From positions 1 to 64,000 of the forward strand of contig CAJVZC010000005.1 of assembly GCA_913019935.1 (NCBI GenBank): 64,000 nucleotides of DNA. Direction: 5' to 3'. The notes under the pieces were generated by a model. That model was given only the letters and a program-made list of their open reading frames with translations. It had not been told where the DNA came from and ran no database searches. The first letter of the stretch is position 1. Each line of letters begins with the position of its first letter. The stretch comes from an uncultured Methylococcales bacterium (GTDB lineage: Bacteria; Pseudomonadota; Gammaproteobacteria; Methylococcales; Methylomonadaceae). Both the position numbers and the translations under genes were made by a program. Of this stretch, positions 1 through 7,209 are shown one piece after another.

Positions 1-411
1 TCACCGGAGCGCCATGGTGCGATGACCGGTGTGATGAAATCTCAGATTGATTGGGTGCCGTTGGCGATTGGGGCTGTCAGACCCACTCAGGGTAAAACAT
101 TAGCGGTTATGCAGGTGTGTGGCGGGTCGCAATCATTTAATGCAGTGAATCAAATGCGTGTTTTGGGGCGTTGGATGCGCATGGTAACTATTCCTAATCA
201 GTCTTCAGTGCCTAAGGCCTGGCTGGAGTTTGATGATGATAATCGAATGAAACCTTCAGCGTTATACGACCGTGTGGTTGATGTTATGGAGGAGTTGGTT
301 AAATTCACCTTGCTCTTGCGTGATAAGCAAGATTATTTTCTGGATCGGTACTCGGAACGTAAAGAGTCTGCTGAAGAATTGCTAAAACGAGTGGGTCAGC
401 GGAGTAGTTAA
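1..411 (+). CDS. arsH: Organoarsenical oxidase ArsH, 3' part (5' end outside window)
   Basis: The frame is open from the first base, so the ATG at 22 is internal and only the last ~136 residues are present. They match the C-terminal half of ArsH, an NADPH-dependent FMN reductase of the flavodoxin fold that oxidises trivalent methylated arsenicals: [15 protein letters not shown], then [24 protein letters not shown], the LGRWMRM segment, [10 protein letters not shown] and a terminal RYSERKE. The N-terminal FMN-phosphate loop lies outside the window. No arsR, arsB or arsC is visible on this side, so whether it belongs to an ars operon cannot be told. It faces the next gene with a 26-base gap and I see no obvious terminator there. 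Family identification is firm from the motifs; the role in resistance is inferred from the family. Confidence 0.9.
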   Translation, partial: SPERHGAMTGVMKSQIDWVPLAIGAVRPTQGKTLAVMQVCGGSQSFNAVNQMRVLGRWMRMVTIPNQSSVPKAWLEFDDDNRMKPSALYDRVVDVMEELVKFTLLLRDKQDYFLDRYSERKESAEELLKRVGQRSS

Positions 412-437
412 GGTAGAGTTGTTTAGTGTAAGGATTA

Positions 438-1265
438 TTAAACATCGTATTGAAAGAAAAGCTGCCCTGGCGCTTGATTGCTGGCAGGCTCATAATAGAG
501 TGTTGACAGTTTCAAATTTAATGGCGGACTAAGGGCTTTTCCTGACAGTAGAGTATGGAAGTCGTTGCCGCCTAGTAGTTGCTCTGACTGCGTATGGTAG
601 AGACGAGACAGTTGCCGGTCTTCTAGCATGGTGTGAAGGATCATAGGGCCTGCAATTAAGTAGATGCTTTTAAATCCCCGCTGGCCGAGTTGTTGGGTTA
701 AGGGTTTTCCTTGAACCAGTTTATTGGCACCGGCTATTAAGACCTGAAAGCCTTTTTTCTGCCACGCGTTGATGCGTTCAGGCGGTGCGTTTTTTCCGGT
801 TGCAATAAAAACAGATTCTTTTCGTGATTCAAGTTCTTTAGGAATGGGGAAGTCAAGGCTGGCGCTTACAATAACCAGAGCCGGTTGCGTTGAGAGGTTG
901 TTCTGTTGGCGCCAAGAGACTAAATCAGTGTGTTCACTGTGGGCATTGAGGCTGAGGATATTACCCAGACGTTTTTCCGATAAGGCACGCATGTATCCGC
1001 CATGGGTAATTAAACAATCAGCCTGAGCATGAAGTTCCAAAAATAATCTGAAATCGCTGGGCGTGGTGAGTGTCTTAGGGGTTACTGATTGTCCGCTGAG
1101 AGGATTGGTTAGTGCAATCCGTCCGTCAAGGCTGGAAAGAAAATTGGCATAAACAAAGGGTTTTCCAGACTGGCCCAGTCGATGTATTTTTTGTTGTAGG
1201 TAGAGACCTTGCAAAGGAACTTCTTGGTGCGGGTGGGGATAAAGTTGTAACAAGGGGTTAGTCAT
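438..1265 (-). CDS. RibD_C-domain (dihydrofolate reductase-like) pyrimidine reductase family protein
   Basis: 275 residues forming a single RibD C-terminal-type reductase domain without the N-terminal deaminase half of bifunctional RibD. The start of the fold is seen in PFVYANFLSSLDGRIA (about residues 36-51), followed by the substrate/NADPH region (ADCLITHGGYMRAL, ~82-95) and the late GFKSIYLIAGPMIL segment. In full RibD this domain reduces the ribosyl-aminopyrimidine in riboflavin synthesis with NADPH. Stand-alone members are common and their substrate is often unknown, so a riboflavin role is inference. The gene is monocistronic, convergent with arsH and divergent from the membrane-protein gene at 1509. 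A flavin link with the FMN enzyme ArsH next door is possible but unsupported. Confidence 0.75.
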   Translation of the reverse strand: MTNPLLQLYPHPHQEVPLQGLYLQQKIHRLGQSGKPFVYANFLSSLDGRIALTNPLSGQSVTPKTLTTPSDFRLFLELHAQADCLITHGGYMRALSEKRLGNILSLNAHSEHTDLVSWRQQNNLSTQPALVIVSASLDFPIPKELESRKESVFIATGKNAPPERINAWQKKGFQVLIAGANKLVQGKPLTQQLGQRGFKSIYLIAGPMILHTMLEDRQLSRLYHTQSEQLLGGNDFHTLLSGKALSPPLNLKLSTLYYEPASNQAPGQLFFQYDV

Positions 1266-1399
1266 GAGTGGCGGGTAGAGTGGTTTTAATAAGAGGCTGG
1301 ATTTTCAGGTGTACTGGAGAAGGTGATGCCGTAAAGGCTTAAAATAAAATGGTGTATGGGTGTAAATGTGTTGTTTTGTGATCTCTAAAAGGCATGTTG

Positions 1400-1430
1400 T
1401 TGATTCCAATTTATTTTTTTAGGGTATAAT
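1400..1430 (+). promoter_or_regulatory. Candidate sigma-70 promoter of the membrane-protein gene at 1509
   Basis: A perfect -10 hexamer TATAAT lies at 1425-1430. The best -35 match is TTGATT at 1400-1405, giving a long 19-base spacer. The predicted transcript would start near 1437, about 70 bases before the start codon. The rest of the 1266-1508 gap shows nothing else I can name. Confidence 0.5.
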
Positions 1431-1508
1431 GACGGGTTTTATTGCTTTATTGTGTCGTTTAGGCTCATGGGCATTGTTAAGAATAGCATCTTAGAAGAGG
1501 TATGAGAA

Positions 1509-2300
1509 ATGTGTTGGAGTGGTGAAGCATCAGCAGTCTTAGCGACAGTCGGTCTCGGGACAGCCGTATATGTTGCTAGAAAAGGCGAATCGAAAGAATT
1601 ATATATTCCATTAGTTTATTTTGCATTAATGGAATTGTTGCAAGCGTTTACGTATGTGTATATTGATTTATGTGGGAATCTCAATAATCAGATATTAACG
1701 CTGTTTGGCTACGTTCATATAGCCTTTCAGCCGTTCTTCGTTAATATGATTGCAATGTACTTTATTCCTAAAGAAGTTAAAGAGAAAATTTTCGTTTACG
1801 TTTATGCGGTTTGTGCCGTTACGGCATTGATGATGGTCGTTAAGATGTATCCGTTTGCAAATACCGGTACTTGTGATTACGGATTGGAAGTTTTCTGTGG
1901 TCCGGAGCTTTGTTCCGTATCAGGCGATTGGCATATTGCATGGATGATGCCTTTGAATGATATTTGGTCAGATCCTATGGCTTATGGAATCGCTAATACG
2001 CGTGGTTTACATGGGGTCGGCTATATTCTCGGTGGTTTCTTGCTACCCTTTTTATATGGTTCTTGGCGTTTTGTAACGTTTCATCTGTTTGCAGGGCCTA
2101 TCATCTCGTTGGCAACAACATCTGATCCTAATGAGTATGCGGCAGTTTGGTGTTTATTCTCGATAGCGTTATGTGTATCGGTTATTAAAACACCTATCAG
2201 AGCACAGCTTCATGTTAGTCGATGGCCTTTTTATAAGCAGTTGATGGCATCAAAAAAAGATGATGACGACTCTTTAACACCGAGTCGCGAGACAACGTAA
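1509..2300 (+). CDS. Orphan polytopic membrane protein, DUF5765-like (MCWS start)
   Basis: 263 residues, function unknown. It begins MCWSGEASA, an N-terminus I associate with the DUF5765 family. The hydrophobic profile suggests about six to seven membrane segments (around residues 5-22, 31-50, 60-85, 92-112, 168-190, 195-215 and 218-232). A loop at about 118-140 holds three cysteines (TCDYGLEVFCGPELC), and with Cys2 these could bind a metal or form disulfides. A conserved-looking NTRGLHGVGYILGG precedes the later membrane segments, and the C-terminus is a polar tail rich in Lys/Asp. The gene stands alone between its own promoter and a strong terminator, so it is a single-gene transcription unit. 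Base composition is like its neighbours and gives no sign of recent transfer. Membrane topology is seen; any function would be a guess. Confidence 0.7.
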   Translation: MCWSGEASAVLATVGLGTAVYVARKGESKELYIPLVYFALMELLQAFTYVYIDLCGNLNNQILTLFGYVHIAFQPFFVNMIAMYFIPKEVKEKIFVYVYAVCAVTALMMVVKMYPFANTGTCDYGLEVFCGPELCSVSGDWHIAWMMPLNDIWSDPMAYGIANTRGLHGVGYILGGFLLPFLYGSWRFVTFHLFAGPIISLATTSDPNEYAAVWCLFSIALCVSVIKTPIRAQLHVSRWPFYKQLMASKKDDDDSLTPSRETT

Positions 2301-2330
2301 TGTTTTAAACAAAGCATTAGGTGGTTTAGA

Positions 2331-2367
2331 AACGGATTAGGCTGAGTCAGCTAATCCGTTTTTTTTT
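2331..2367 (+). terminator. Rho-independent terminator
   Basis: A perfect 10-base-pair stem (2331-2340 AACGGATTAG with 2351-2360 CTAATCCGTT) with a 10-base loop runs directly into a T tract. It ends the single-gene unit of the membrane protein and also lies just past the yggS stop on the other strand. Confidence 0.9.
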
Positions 2368-2377
2368 GTTCTGAATA

Positions 2378-3055
2378 TTAGTTACGCTGACCGAATAATG
2401 CTGTGCCGACACGGACTATGGTGGCACCTTCGTGGACGGCTGCTGTCATGTCACCACTCATACCAAAGGAAAAGTGATTTAAGTCAGGTTCTTTTAATTG
2501 TTGGATAGCCCGATAAATGTCGCGATAAGGCCGACATTGAGCATCATAGTCGGCTTGTTTTTCAGGAATAGCCATGACCCCTCTAAGTGAAAGATTTTTA
2601 AGTACTCTAATTTCACTGATTAAGGTAGGGAGTTGATCAAGACTAACGCCTGATTTACTGGGTTCGCCACTGATGTTGATTTGTAAAAATATGTTGAGTG
2701 GCGAGAGGTGTGGCGCGCGTTGTTCATTTAAACGTTTGGCTATTTTTAAGCGATCAACGCTGTGTACCCAGGAAAAATTATTAGCGATGGCGCGCGTTTT
2801 ATTGGATTGAATAGGACCAATGAAATGCCAAGTGATAGCAAAATGGGCCAGTTGGTCCTGTTTAGCAAGCGCTTCTTGTAAATAACTTTCTCCAAAATGA
2901 CGAAGTCCGGCCTGATAAGCTAAGCTAAGATCACGGCTTGGCTTCGTTTTACTGACAGCCAGTAATTGTATGGCTTGTTCTGGATTAGGGCTGCCTAGGT
3001 TTGCTGTTGCAATGGTTTGTTGTATGTGGCTAATCCGATCACTATAAGGGTTCAT
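2378..3055 (-). CDS. yggS: YggS family pyridoxal 5'-phosphate homeostasis protein
   Basis: 225 residues, the usual length for this cytosolic PLP-binding protein (PLPBP). The PLP lysine is Lys36 in LLAVSKTKP. HFGESYLQEA, WHFIGPIQSNKT and the phosphate-binding end FSFGMSGDMTAAVHEGATIVRVGTALFG (split here by eye) complete the single TIM-barrel-like domain of the alanine racemase N-terminal type. The family carries no catalytic activity and buffers PLP and amino/keto acid balance. It is divergent from pilT, the common neighbour in gammaproteobacteria, but proC and yggT, which often follow it, are instead at 14791-16193. The start has no clear Shine-Dalgarno sequence. Confidence 0.93.
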   Translation of the reverse strand: MNPYSDRISHIQQTIATANLGSPNPEQAIQLLAVSKTKPSRDLSLAYQAGLRHFGESYLQEALAKQDQLAHFAITWHFIGPIQSNKTRAIANNFSWVHSVDRLKIAKRLNEQRAPHLSPLNIFLQINISGEPSKSGVSLDQLPTLISEIRVLKNLSLRGVMAIPEKQADYDAQCRPYRDIYRAIQQLKEPDLNHFSFGMSGDMTAAVHEGATIVRVGTALFGQRN

Positions 3056-3162
3056 AAAAGCAATAATAATAAAGAGGTCCTCTATTAAACAATAGTTCTG
3101 TTAAAAAAAGAATCGTCAACTAGATTTGATAGGTGTATTTCTTTTAAAGGTTGTTGGGTTTT

Positions 3163-4200
3163 ATGGAACTTTCTGAATTGTTAACTTTCTCTGTGCAACA
3201 AAAAGCGTCTGATTTACATCTTTCTTCGGGTCTACCGCCGATGATTAGAGTGGATGGTGACATACGTCAAATAGACTTACCGACTCTGGATCACAAAGAG
3301 GTTCATGGGTTAATTTATGACATTATGACCGACCGACAGCGTCGGGATTTTGAACAATTCATGGAAACAGATTTTTCCTTTGAACTTCACGGTATTGCAC
3401 GATTTAGAGTCAATGCCTTTAATCAGAATCGTGGTGCAGCAGCGGTATTTAGAACGATTCCTTCCGAGGTATTGAGTTTGGAAACCTTGAAGGCACCCCC
3501 AATTTTTGAAGAACTAACCAAAAAAACACGCGGCCTAGTGTTGGTAACAGGTCCTACAGGATCTGGAAAGTCAACAACATTGGCGGCTATGGTGAATCAT
3601 ATTAATGTCAATGCTTATACGCATATCTTATCCATTGAAGATCCGATTGAATTTGTTCATGTGTGCCAGAAATCCTTGATTAATCAGCGTGAAGTTCATC
3701 GTAATACCTTGGGTTTCCAAGAAGCTTTAAGATCCGCCTTGCGTGAAGATCCAGATGTAATTCTGGTCGGTGAGTTAAGAGATTTAGAGACGATTCGGCT
3801 GGCAATGACGGCAGCAGAAACAGGCCACCTAGTATTTGCAACTTTACATACTACATCGGCTGCTAAAACCATTGACCGGATCATTGATGTATTTCCTGCT
3901 GCTGAAAAAGACATGGTCAGGGCGATGTTGTCTGAATCTCTTCAAGCAGTGATCTCGCAGACCTTGTTAAAGAAGATTGGTGGGGGGCGTATTGCCGCAC
4001 ATGAAGTCATGATAGGTACAGCAGCGATTAGAAATTTGATTAGAGAGGGCAAAGTGGCGCAAATGTATTCAGCCATTCAAACCGGTAAAAAAGAGGGGAT
4101 GTGGACCTTAGATCAAAATTTAAAAGAGTTAGTCGCAGCGGGAAAAGTAACTACACAGCTTGCATTAGCAAAAGCTGTGAATAAAAAATTATTTGGGTAG
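3163..4200 (+). CDS. pilT: Type IV pilus retraction ATPase PilT
   Basis: 345 residues from the ATG at 3163, matching the family length; the frame also has TTG codons at 3151 and 3154, but the MELSELLTFSVQQKASDLHLS start fits the family. It is a hexameric AAA-like ATPase at the inner face of the pilus machine that depolymerises pilin for twitching. Visible motifs: Walker A GPTGSGKS (about 130-137), Asp box, Walker B DVILVGELRD, His box LVFATLHTTSA and the AIRNLIREGKVAQM region (AIRNLI motif) required for retraction. pilU follows 8 bases later, so the two are one operon. Divergent from yggS. Confidence 0.96.
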   Translation: MELSELLTFSVQQKASDLHLSSGLPPMIRVDGDIRQIDLPTLDHKEVHGLIYDIMTDRQRRDFEQFMETDFSFELHGIARFRVNAFNQNRGAAAVFRTIPSEVLSLETLKAPPIFEELTKKTRGLVLVTGPTGSGKSTTLAAMVNHINVNAYTHILSIEDPIEFVHVCQKSLINQREVHRNTLGFQEALRSALREDPDVILVGELRDLETIRLAMTAAETGHLVFATLHTTSAAKTIDRIIDVFPAAEKDMVRAMLSESLQAVISQTLLKKIGGGRIAAHEVMIGTAAIRNLIREGKVAQMYSAIQTGKKEGMWTLDQNLKELVAAGKVTTQLALAKAVNKKLFG

Positions 4201-4208
4201 GAGACGTT

Positions 4209-5363
4209 ATGAGCCAAGATTTTAAGCATCTTCTCGAAATTATGGTGCAAAAAAAAGCTTCTGATTTTTTTATTACGGCAGGGCGCCCACCCGCTATAAA
4301 AGTAGAAAATGAATTAGTTGATTTATCTGAGCATGATTTTCAGCCTGAAATGACTATGGCTTGGGTGGAAAGTTTGATGGATGATAATCAACGTCTTGAT
4401 TTTGAGCGCACAGGAGAATGTAATTTTGCATTCTCAGTGGCTGGGTTGGCGCGTTTTAGGGTTAGTGCTTTTATGCAACAAGGTCAGGCAGGAATGGTTA
4501 TTAGGCGGATTGAGTCGAAAATTCCTGATTTATCTGATTTAAATTTACCCACTTATTTGCCTCAGTTAATTATGGAAAATAGAGGGTTGATTTTGGTGGT
4601 GGGTGGGACAGGGTCGGGTAAGTCGACCACTTTGGCTGCAATGATTAAATACCGTAATCAGAATGTAAGTGGCCATATTATTACTATTGAAGATCCGATT
4701 GAGTTTGTACATAGTCATCAGAAAAGTATTATTACACAGCGTGAAGTGGGTATTGATACCCAATCTTTTGAGGTGGCGTTAAAAAACACCTTACGGCAGG
4801 CGCCGGACGTTATTTTAATCGGTGAAATAAGAACGCGCGAAACTATGCAGCATGCTTTAGCTTTTGCTGAGACCGGACATTTATGTTTAGCGACGTTACA
4901 TGCTAATAATGCCAACCAAGCTTTGGACCGGATATTAGGTTTTTTCCCAGAAGAATTACATGGGCAGGTTTTAAAAGAGTTGTCGTTAAATCTAAAAGGG
5001 GTTGTTGCTCAGCAATTAGTAAAACGGAATAACGGAAAAGGCGTGTGTCCCGCCGTTGAAGTATTGCTGAATACACCACTTATGAGTGATCTGATTGCTA
5101 AGGGTTCGATCGATGAAATTAAGGAATTAATTAAACGTTCGCAAGAACAGGGAATGCAGACGTTTGATCAGGCATTGTTTGAATTATATGAAGCCAATAA
5201 AATCAGCTATGAAAGTGCCTTGGCTTTAGCAGATTCGAGTAATGAAGTGCGATTAATGATCAAGTTAGGCTTAGGCGGTAAAACAAAATCGTCAACAGAT
5301 GCGGTAAAAATGATGAAGTTAACCGAATCAAGTGATGAGTTTGGAAGTATAAAAAGGGAGTAG
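4209..5363 (+). CDS. pilU: PilT-dependent twitching motility ATPase PilU
   Basis: 384 residues, a second retraction ATPase similar to PilT throughout but with a longer C-terminus, as usual for PilU. It carries Walker A GGTGSGKST (about residue 132), DVILIGEIRTRETM (Walker B), and HLCLATLHANNA (His box). The AIRNLI motif of PilT is replaced by LMSDLIAKGSIDEI. PilU acts with PilT in retraction against load. A good GGAG precedes the ATG at 4209. The gene converges on fdhC with only 9 bases between the stop codons and no recognisable hairpin terminator. Confidence 0.94.
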   Translation: MSQDFKHLLEIMVQKKASDFFITAGRPPAIKVENELVDLSEHDFQPEMTMAWVESLMDDNQRLDFERTGECNFAFSVAGLARFRVSAFMQQGQAGMVIRRIESKIPDLSDLNLPTYLPQLIMENRGLILVVGGTGSGKSTTLAAMIKYRNQNVSGHIITIEDPIEFVHSHQKSIITQREVGIDTQSFEVALKNTLRQAPDVILIGEIRTRETMQHALAFAETGHLCLATLHANNANQALDRILGFFPEELHGQVLKELSLNLKGVVAQQLVKRNNGKGVCPAVEVLLNTPLMSDLIAKGSIDEIKELIKRSQEQGMQTFDQALFELYEANKISYESALALADSSNEVRLMIKLGLGGKTKSSTDAVKMMKLTESSDEFGSIKRE

Positions 5364-5372
5364 CTGTTTTAG

Positions 5373-6311
5373 TTAGTCAGGATCTTTTTCTTTTATTTTG
5401 TCATACCAAAGATCGTGATGTTGCTTGGCCCATGTTGAGTCAACATAACCGTTTTTCATGCCTTCAAAGGCACCTTCAGTGCCTAGAGTGCCAATATAGA
5501 TGTGACCGATAGCACCGATGATTAACAGGCAGGCGGAAAGCGTGTGTAGCAGATGACAAACCTGCATAATAAAACGGTCTTGACCAAAGTTAGCGAAGTC
5601 TAAAATAAGTCCGGTACAACTTACGATAATACCGGCTATAGCTAAAAGCCAAAACCAGCTTTTTTCGCCGGCATTCATGCGTTCCGCCGAAGGGTGGTGG
5701 GTGCCAATGAGACCGCCAAATGCCTTGAACCAGGCGACATCAATACGGTTGGGAATGTTGTCCTTTACCCACATGAAAAACATAAAAAGTAATCCAACGA
5801 GAAAGAAGGGTCCTGAAAGGTTATGCGTGAGTTTTGCGTAGGTTGCAAGGGTTGAAAAAAGGTCATGACCGATAACTGGAATTAAAAGGCTGCGGCCATA
5901 CAGTAAGGTTAGTCCGGTTAGGGTTAATAAGATAAAAATAAGAGCGGTGTACCAATGTATAACACGTTCGAAGGTTGACCAGCGTAAAAGCATTTTACCG
6001 GATCGTGATTTGGCGAGTTTAATCGGGCCCCTAAAGAGATAGAATAGGGTGAAAAACAGTAACGTCATGGAGACAAAAATACCAAGATAGCGGGCGATAA
6101 CGCTGTTGCGAAGTTGACGCCAATTTTGACCGGATCCTTGAATCAGAACATTTGTTTCTTGACCTTTAACAGCGCTATAACCTGCGGTGCCTTCGCGAAT
6201 TTGGCGCCAAGAATCGGCGTCGGAAACTTCAGCGCTATTAGCCGTTGATAGGGTAATAGCCAGAAGGAGCATTAAGAGAAATAGCACTAGTGATTTAAGT
6301 GATTTAGCCAT
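5373..6311 (-). CDS. fdhC: Formate dehydrogenase cytochrome b subunit (gamma)
   Basis: 312 residues. Inner-membrane di-haem cytochrome b556-type subunit that takes electrons from the iron-sulfur subunit and reduces quinone. A cleavable signal peptide (about residues 1-27, ending NSAEV) is followed by a periplasmic stretch and a membrane segment at ~72-90. The FdnI/FdoI-type four-helix domain follows, with candidate haem ligands in WSTFERVIHWYTALIF, LTHNLSGPFF and CHLLHTLSACLLIIGAIGHIYIGT. The motif GTEGAFEGMKNGYVDSTWAKQHHD near the C-terminus is typical of the FDH gamma family. Last gene of the formate dehydrogenase operon, 9 bases after the small lipoprotein gene. Confidence 0.92.
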   Translation of the reverse strand: MAKSLKSLVLFLLMLLLAITLSTANSAEVSDADSWRQIREGTAGYSAVKGQETNVLIQGSGQNWRQLRNSVIARYLGIFVSMTLLFFTLFYLFRGPIKLAKSRSGKMLLRWSTFERVIHWYTALIFILLTLTGLTLLYGRSLLIPVIGHDLFSTLATYAKLTHNLSGPFFLVGLLFMFFMWVKDNIPNRIDVAWFKAFGGLIGTHHPSAERMNAGEKSWFWLLAIAGIIVSCTGLILDFANFGQDRFIMQVCHLLHTLSACLLIIGAIGHIYIGTLGTEGAFEGMKNGYVDSTWAKQHHDLWYDKIKEKDPD

Positions 6312-6320
6312 TAGTCTTGT

Positions 6321-6509
6321 TTAGCGGTCTGTTTGGGTTTGTTTGAAACGATGATCTAAGGTGTTTTCTCTTGCACTATGGCGGTCCTTTTTGCCTTTGT
6401 ATAAATGCGCCTCATGGTAGGTGATGGGGCTTTGCTCTGAGCAACCTATAAGTCCGAGTAAGGTGATTAAGCCGATTGGCCATACTAGGGCGCGTAGGGT
6501 CTTAGTCAT
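6321..6509 (-). CDS. Small lipoprotein of the formate dehydrogenase operon
   Basis: 62 residues when started at the ATG at 6509, which overlaps the fdhB stop by 8 bases. The frame runs upstream to 6632, but that part only shadows fdhB. The N-terminus MTKTLRALVWPIGLITLLG ends in a lipobox LIGC (Cys24), so it should be exported, lipidated and leave a mature chain of about 39 residues. That chain is highly polar, with basic patches (YKGKKDRHSARENTLDHRF). I do not recognise a family. Its position between the iron-sulfur and cytochrome b genes and the overlap with fdhB suggest it is made with the enzyme and may help assemble or anchor it in the periplasm. This is inference from position only. Confidence 0.7.
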   Translation of the reverse strand: MTKTLRALVWPIGLITLLGLIGCSEQSPITYHEAHLYKGKKDRHSARENTLDHRFKQTQTDR

Positions 6510-7119
6510 TTTTATACGCTGTATTCCAGCCCCAAGCATCATCGGCAGTATTGTCGGTATCTGTTTGTTCGGTATTAAATTGGCGACGGACGATACGTTC
6601 GCGGAATAAGTCGGCCACAATATTGCCATCACCGGCTAATAACGCCTTGGTTGAGCACATTTCAGCACACAGAGGGAGTTTACCTTCTGCAATTCGGTTG
6701 CGGCCATAGTGATCGAATTCAGCCTCGCTGTGGTCAGGTTCGGGACCGCCGGCACAAAAAGTACATTTATCCATTTTGCCGCGTGCGCCAAATTGACCGT
6801 CTTGCGGGAACTGAGGGGCACCAAACGGGCAGGCATAAAAACAATAGCCGCAGCCGATACATAAGTCTTTGTCGTGTAAGACAATACCATCCTCAGTGGT
6901 GTAAAAACAATCCACTGGACAAACAGCAGCACAGGGAGCGTCAGTACAATGCATGCAAGCAACAGAGATGCTTTTTTCTCCGGGCTGTCCATCGTCTAGT
7001 GTCACAACACGTCGGCGGTTAATGCCCCATGGGACTTCATGTTCATTTTTACAAGCAGTAACACAAGCATTGCATTCAATGCAGCGTTCATCATCACAAA
7101 GAAATTTCATTCGGGCCAT
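6502..7119 (-). CDS. fdhB: Formate dehydrogenase iron-sulfur subunit (beta)
   Basis: 205 residues, of the short FDH3 beta type. It relays electrons from the molybdopterin subunit to cytochrome b through four 4Fe-4S clusters. The cysteine groups are all visible: CIECNACVTACK (about 13-24), CMHCTDAPCAAVCPVDC (~55-71), CIGCGYCFYACPFG (~87-100), and CTFCAGG plus CAEMCSTKAL (~118-160). No signal peptide is present, so export is presumably with the Tat-targeted alpha subunit. It lacks the C-terminal membrane anchor of E. coli FdnH. A 90-base gap separates it from fdhA upstream, and the small lipoprotein gene overlaps its 3' end. Confidence 0.94.
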   Translation of the reverse strand: MARMKFLCDDERCIECNACVTACKNEHEVPWGINRRRVVTLDDGQPGEKSISVACMHCTDAPCAAVCPVDCFYTTEDGIVLHDKDLCIGCGYCFYACPFGAPQFPQDGQFGARGKMDKCTFCAGGPEPDHSEAEFDHYGRNRIAEGKLPLCAEMCSTKALLAGDGNIVADLFRERIVRRQFNTEQTDTDNTADDAWGWNTAYKND

Positions 7120-7209
7120 ATCAGATTGTCCTGTTAGGCGCTAAGGATAAGTGCTTTGGATTGGGTCTTCCAATAGTGTAGAGCCGTCTAGGCGTTAAGA
7201 AGGTTTTCA

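Noticed and set aside
3073-3083. AGAGGTCCTCT palindrome between yggS and pilT
   Set aside because: Five-base arms with no support; probably chance.
6510-6632. N-terminal extension of the small lipoprotein
   Set aside because: It is a shadow of fdhB; the signal peptide with lipobox begins at ATG 6509.
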